DNA from: Rhizoclosmatium globosum
Lineage: Eukaryota > Chytridiomycota > Chytridiomycetes > Chytridiales > Chytriomycetaceae
NCBI GenBank assembly: GCA_002104985.1
Contig: MCGO01000259.1
Coordinates: forward strand, 1 to 46,594
DNA: 46,594 bases
Direction: 5' to 3'
The notes below the pieces were generated by a model. The model was given only the letters and a program-made list of their open reading frames with translations, was not told the DNA's origin and did not search any database. Of this stretch, positions 45,536-46,594 are shown in pieces. Both the position numbers and the translations under genes were made by a program. Each line of letters starts with the position of its first letter. Position 1 is the stretch's first letter.

Positions 45536-46000
45536 GTTGTTATCGGGTTCCCTCCAGCCAATGAAACAAGTTTGAAACAAGACAAGCGGTCCCGGAACGG
45601 AAAAAGTTTTGACAAAGAAGAAAAAGCACTGTCAAAAAAGCCTCAAACAAATTCCCGTGCAGATTGCGCATCCATTCGAAATCAAACGACAAATCAACTT
45701 AACAACGAGCATAGCGAGAGTGACTCACTATGACGACTTTGATGAGTAACGATATCAGTAAAGATAATCTTTATCAAGATTACATATCCAGTTTTGTATT
45801 CAAGCAGATCTAGTTCACTGAAGTGGTGGCATTAAACACAGCCCTGAAATTAATACCAGAGCCTGTTGTCCAAAACGACAACGACAACACTTTGGACGAC
45901 TGTTAAACAGTTGTCATTTTGCTCCGGTGGAACAAACGAGTGACTGGCAGAATGCTCTGGTATTTTGATGGAACAAGTTTTTTTTTAATTAACCTCGCAC

Positions 46001-46460
46001 TGTTTTTGAATAAACAAACATAAGACACAAAAACAGATAGAGACGGGGGAGAGACTGGCATGGGCTCGGTCGCTCCGCTCCCTCGCCATCATCACCTCAC
46101 GTCTTGAATGGGGTAGAGGAAAGGGAAGAAAAAGAAGAAGCTTACGTAGATTTCCGCGACGTGTTTTACATGGCTTCGCTTGCCCTTACGTATTTTTGAA
46201 TAGGATAGAGGAACAAGGATATGACTTTTGATTACCTTTACCACATTCGTTTAGTGTTTAGTGTTTAATTGTTTAATTGTTTCATCGTTTACCGTTTACT
46301 GTTTGTTATGTAGCACGCTGTTTTTCAAATAAACAAATGTAAAGAAAGATAAACAGTTAGAGACGGGGGAGAGAATGGCATGGGCTCGGTCGCTCCGCTC
46401 CCTCGCCCATCATCACCTTACGTATTTTGAATGGGGTAATAGATGGAAAGAGAAGGAAGA
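46001..46460. repeat. 320-bp-period direct repeat with GC-rich core
   Basis: Copies begin near 46001 and 46321. Both carry TGTTTTT(G/C)A..TAAACAAA, then AGACGGGGGAGAGA(C/A)TGGC, the core GGGCTCGGTCGCTCCGCTCC and CATCATCACCT(C/T)ACGT, TTGAATGGGGTA. A weaker third version of the second half lies at about 46168-46212 (ATGGCTTCGCTTGCCC, TTACGTATTTTTGAATAGG). Confidence 0.8.
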
Positions 46461-46585
46461 ATACAAAGTGTTTACATTCGTTGTTTATGGTTATGGTGGG
46501 TACCTGTTTACTGTTCACGGTTACTGGTTACGTTTACTGTTTATTTTCGCATTTACACTTTACCGGGTATTGTTTACGTTTAGTT
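46250..46585. repeat. Degenerate GTTTA-type simple repeat tracts
   Basis: 46250-46310 and 46500-46585 are built from 8-11 bp units around GTTTA (GTTTAGTGTTTA, GTTTACTGTTTA, GGTTACGTTTACTG). The two tracts alternate with the copies of the 320-bp repeat and may be part of its unit. Confidence 0.6.
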
Positions 46586-46594
46586 CAATGTATT

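Larger units (their letters stand above)
45740..46594. other. Non-coding right-end region with repeats
   Basis: No coding frame of note. It contains a 320-bp direct repeat and runs of GTTTA-type short units (46250-46310, 46500-46585), described separately. Confidence 0.5.

Overview
The window looks like nuclear DNA of a zoosporic (chytrid-like) fungus. Protein genes are split by short GT-AG introns (mostly 34-130 nt). The families seen are fungal: an AFI1/MesA-type DENN protein, a CCR4-type deadenylase, a telomere-linked-helicase-like gene and a Tad-like LINE. There is also an expanded set of two-pass, Cache-like sensor proteins. The phylum is an inference. No ribosomal RNA, tRNA or CRISPR array was found. 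All exon structures were worked out by eye from splice sites and frame continuity.

Left end (1-12 kb), repeat-rich: a minus-strand, intron-containing gene with a C2H2 finger region and a tyrosine-recombinase-like domain runs off the left edge. Next comes a minus-strand non-LTR retrotransposon (about 3.66-10.2 kb) with ORF1, endonuclease and reverse transcriptase, bordered on both sides by TTAGGG-like repeats. Right of it lies a 5'-truncated PHD-finger reading frame with one in-frame stop.

Middle (12.6-36 kb), mostly good genes: a small unknown protein; sensor paralogue A; a conserved fungal membrane protein; a 1.8 kb intergenic region holding seven copies of a 17-nt motif; a complete 11-exon DENN gene; two related unknown genes in tandem; a DUF599 membrane protein; then five more sensor paralogues (B-F) head to tail on the minus strand, plus a deleted relict copy. 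The paralogues share one TM helix, a large extracellular domain, a second TM helix and a short HAMP/cyclase-like linker. They stop there, with no recognisable output domain.

Right part (36-46.6 kb): two pieces of an unknown WGVL-containing module, a CCR4-type nuclease gene, a VOC/glyoxalase-like dioxygenase gene, a flavin-dependent monooxygenase gene, and a terminal non-coding region with a 320-bp direct repeat. Many genes from about 31.9 kb rightward carry frame breaks. Most are consistent with one missing (once one extra) base in a homopolymer run, so several apparent pseudogenes may be assembly artefacts.
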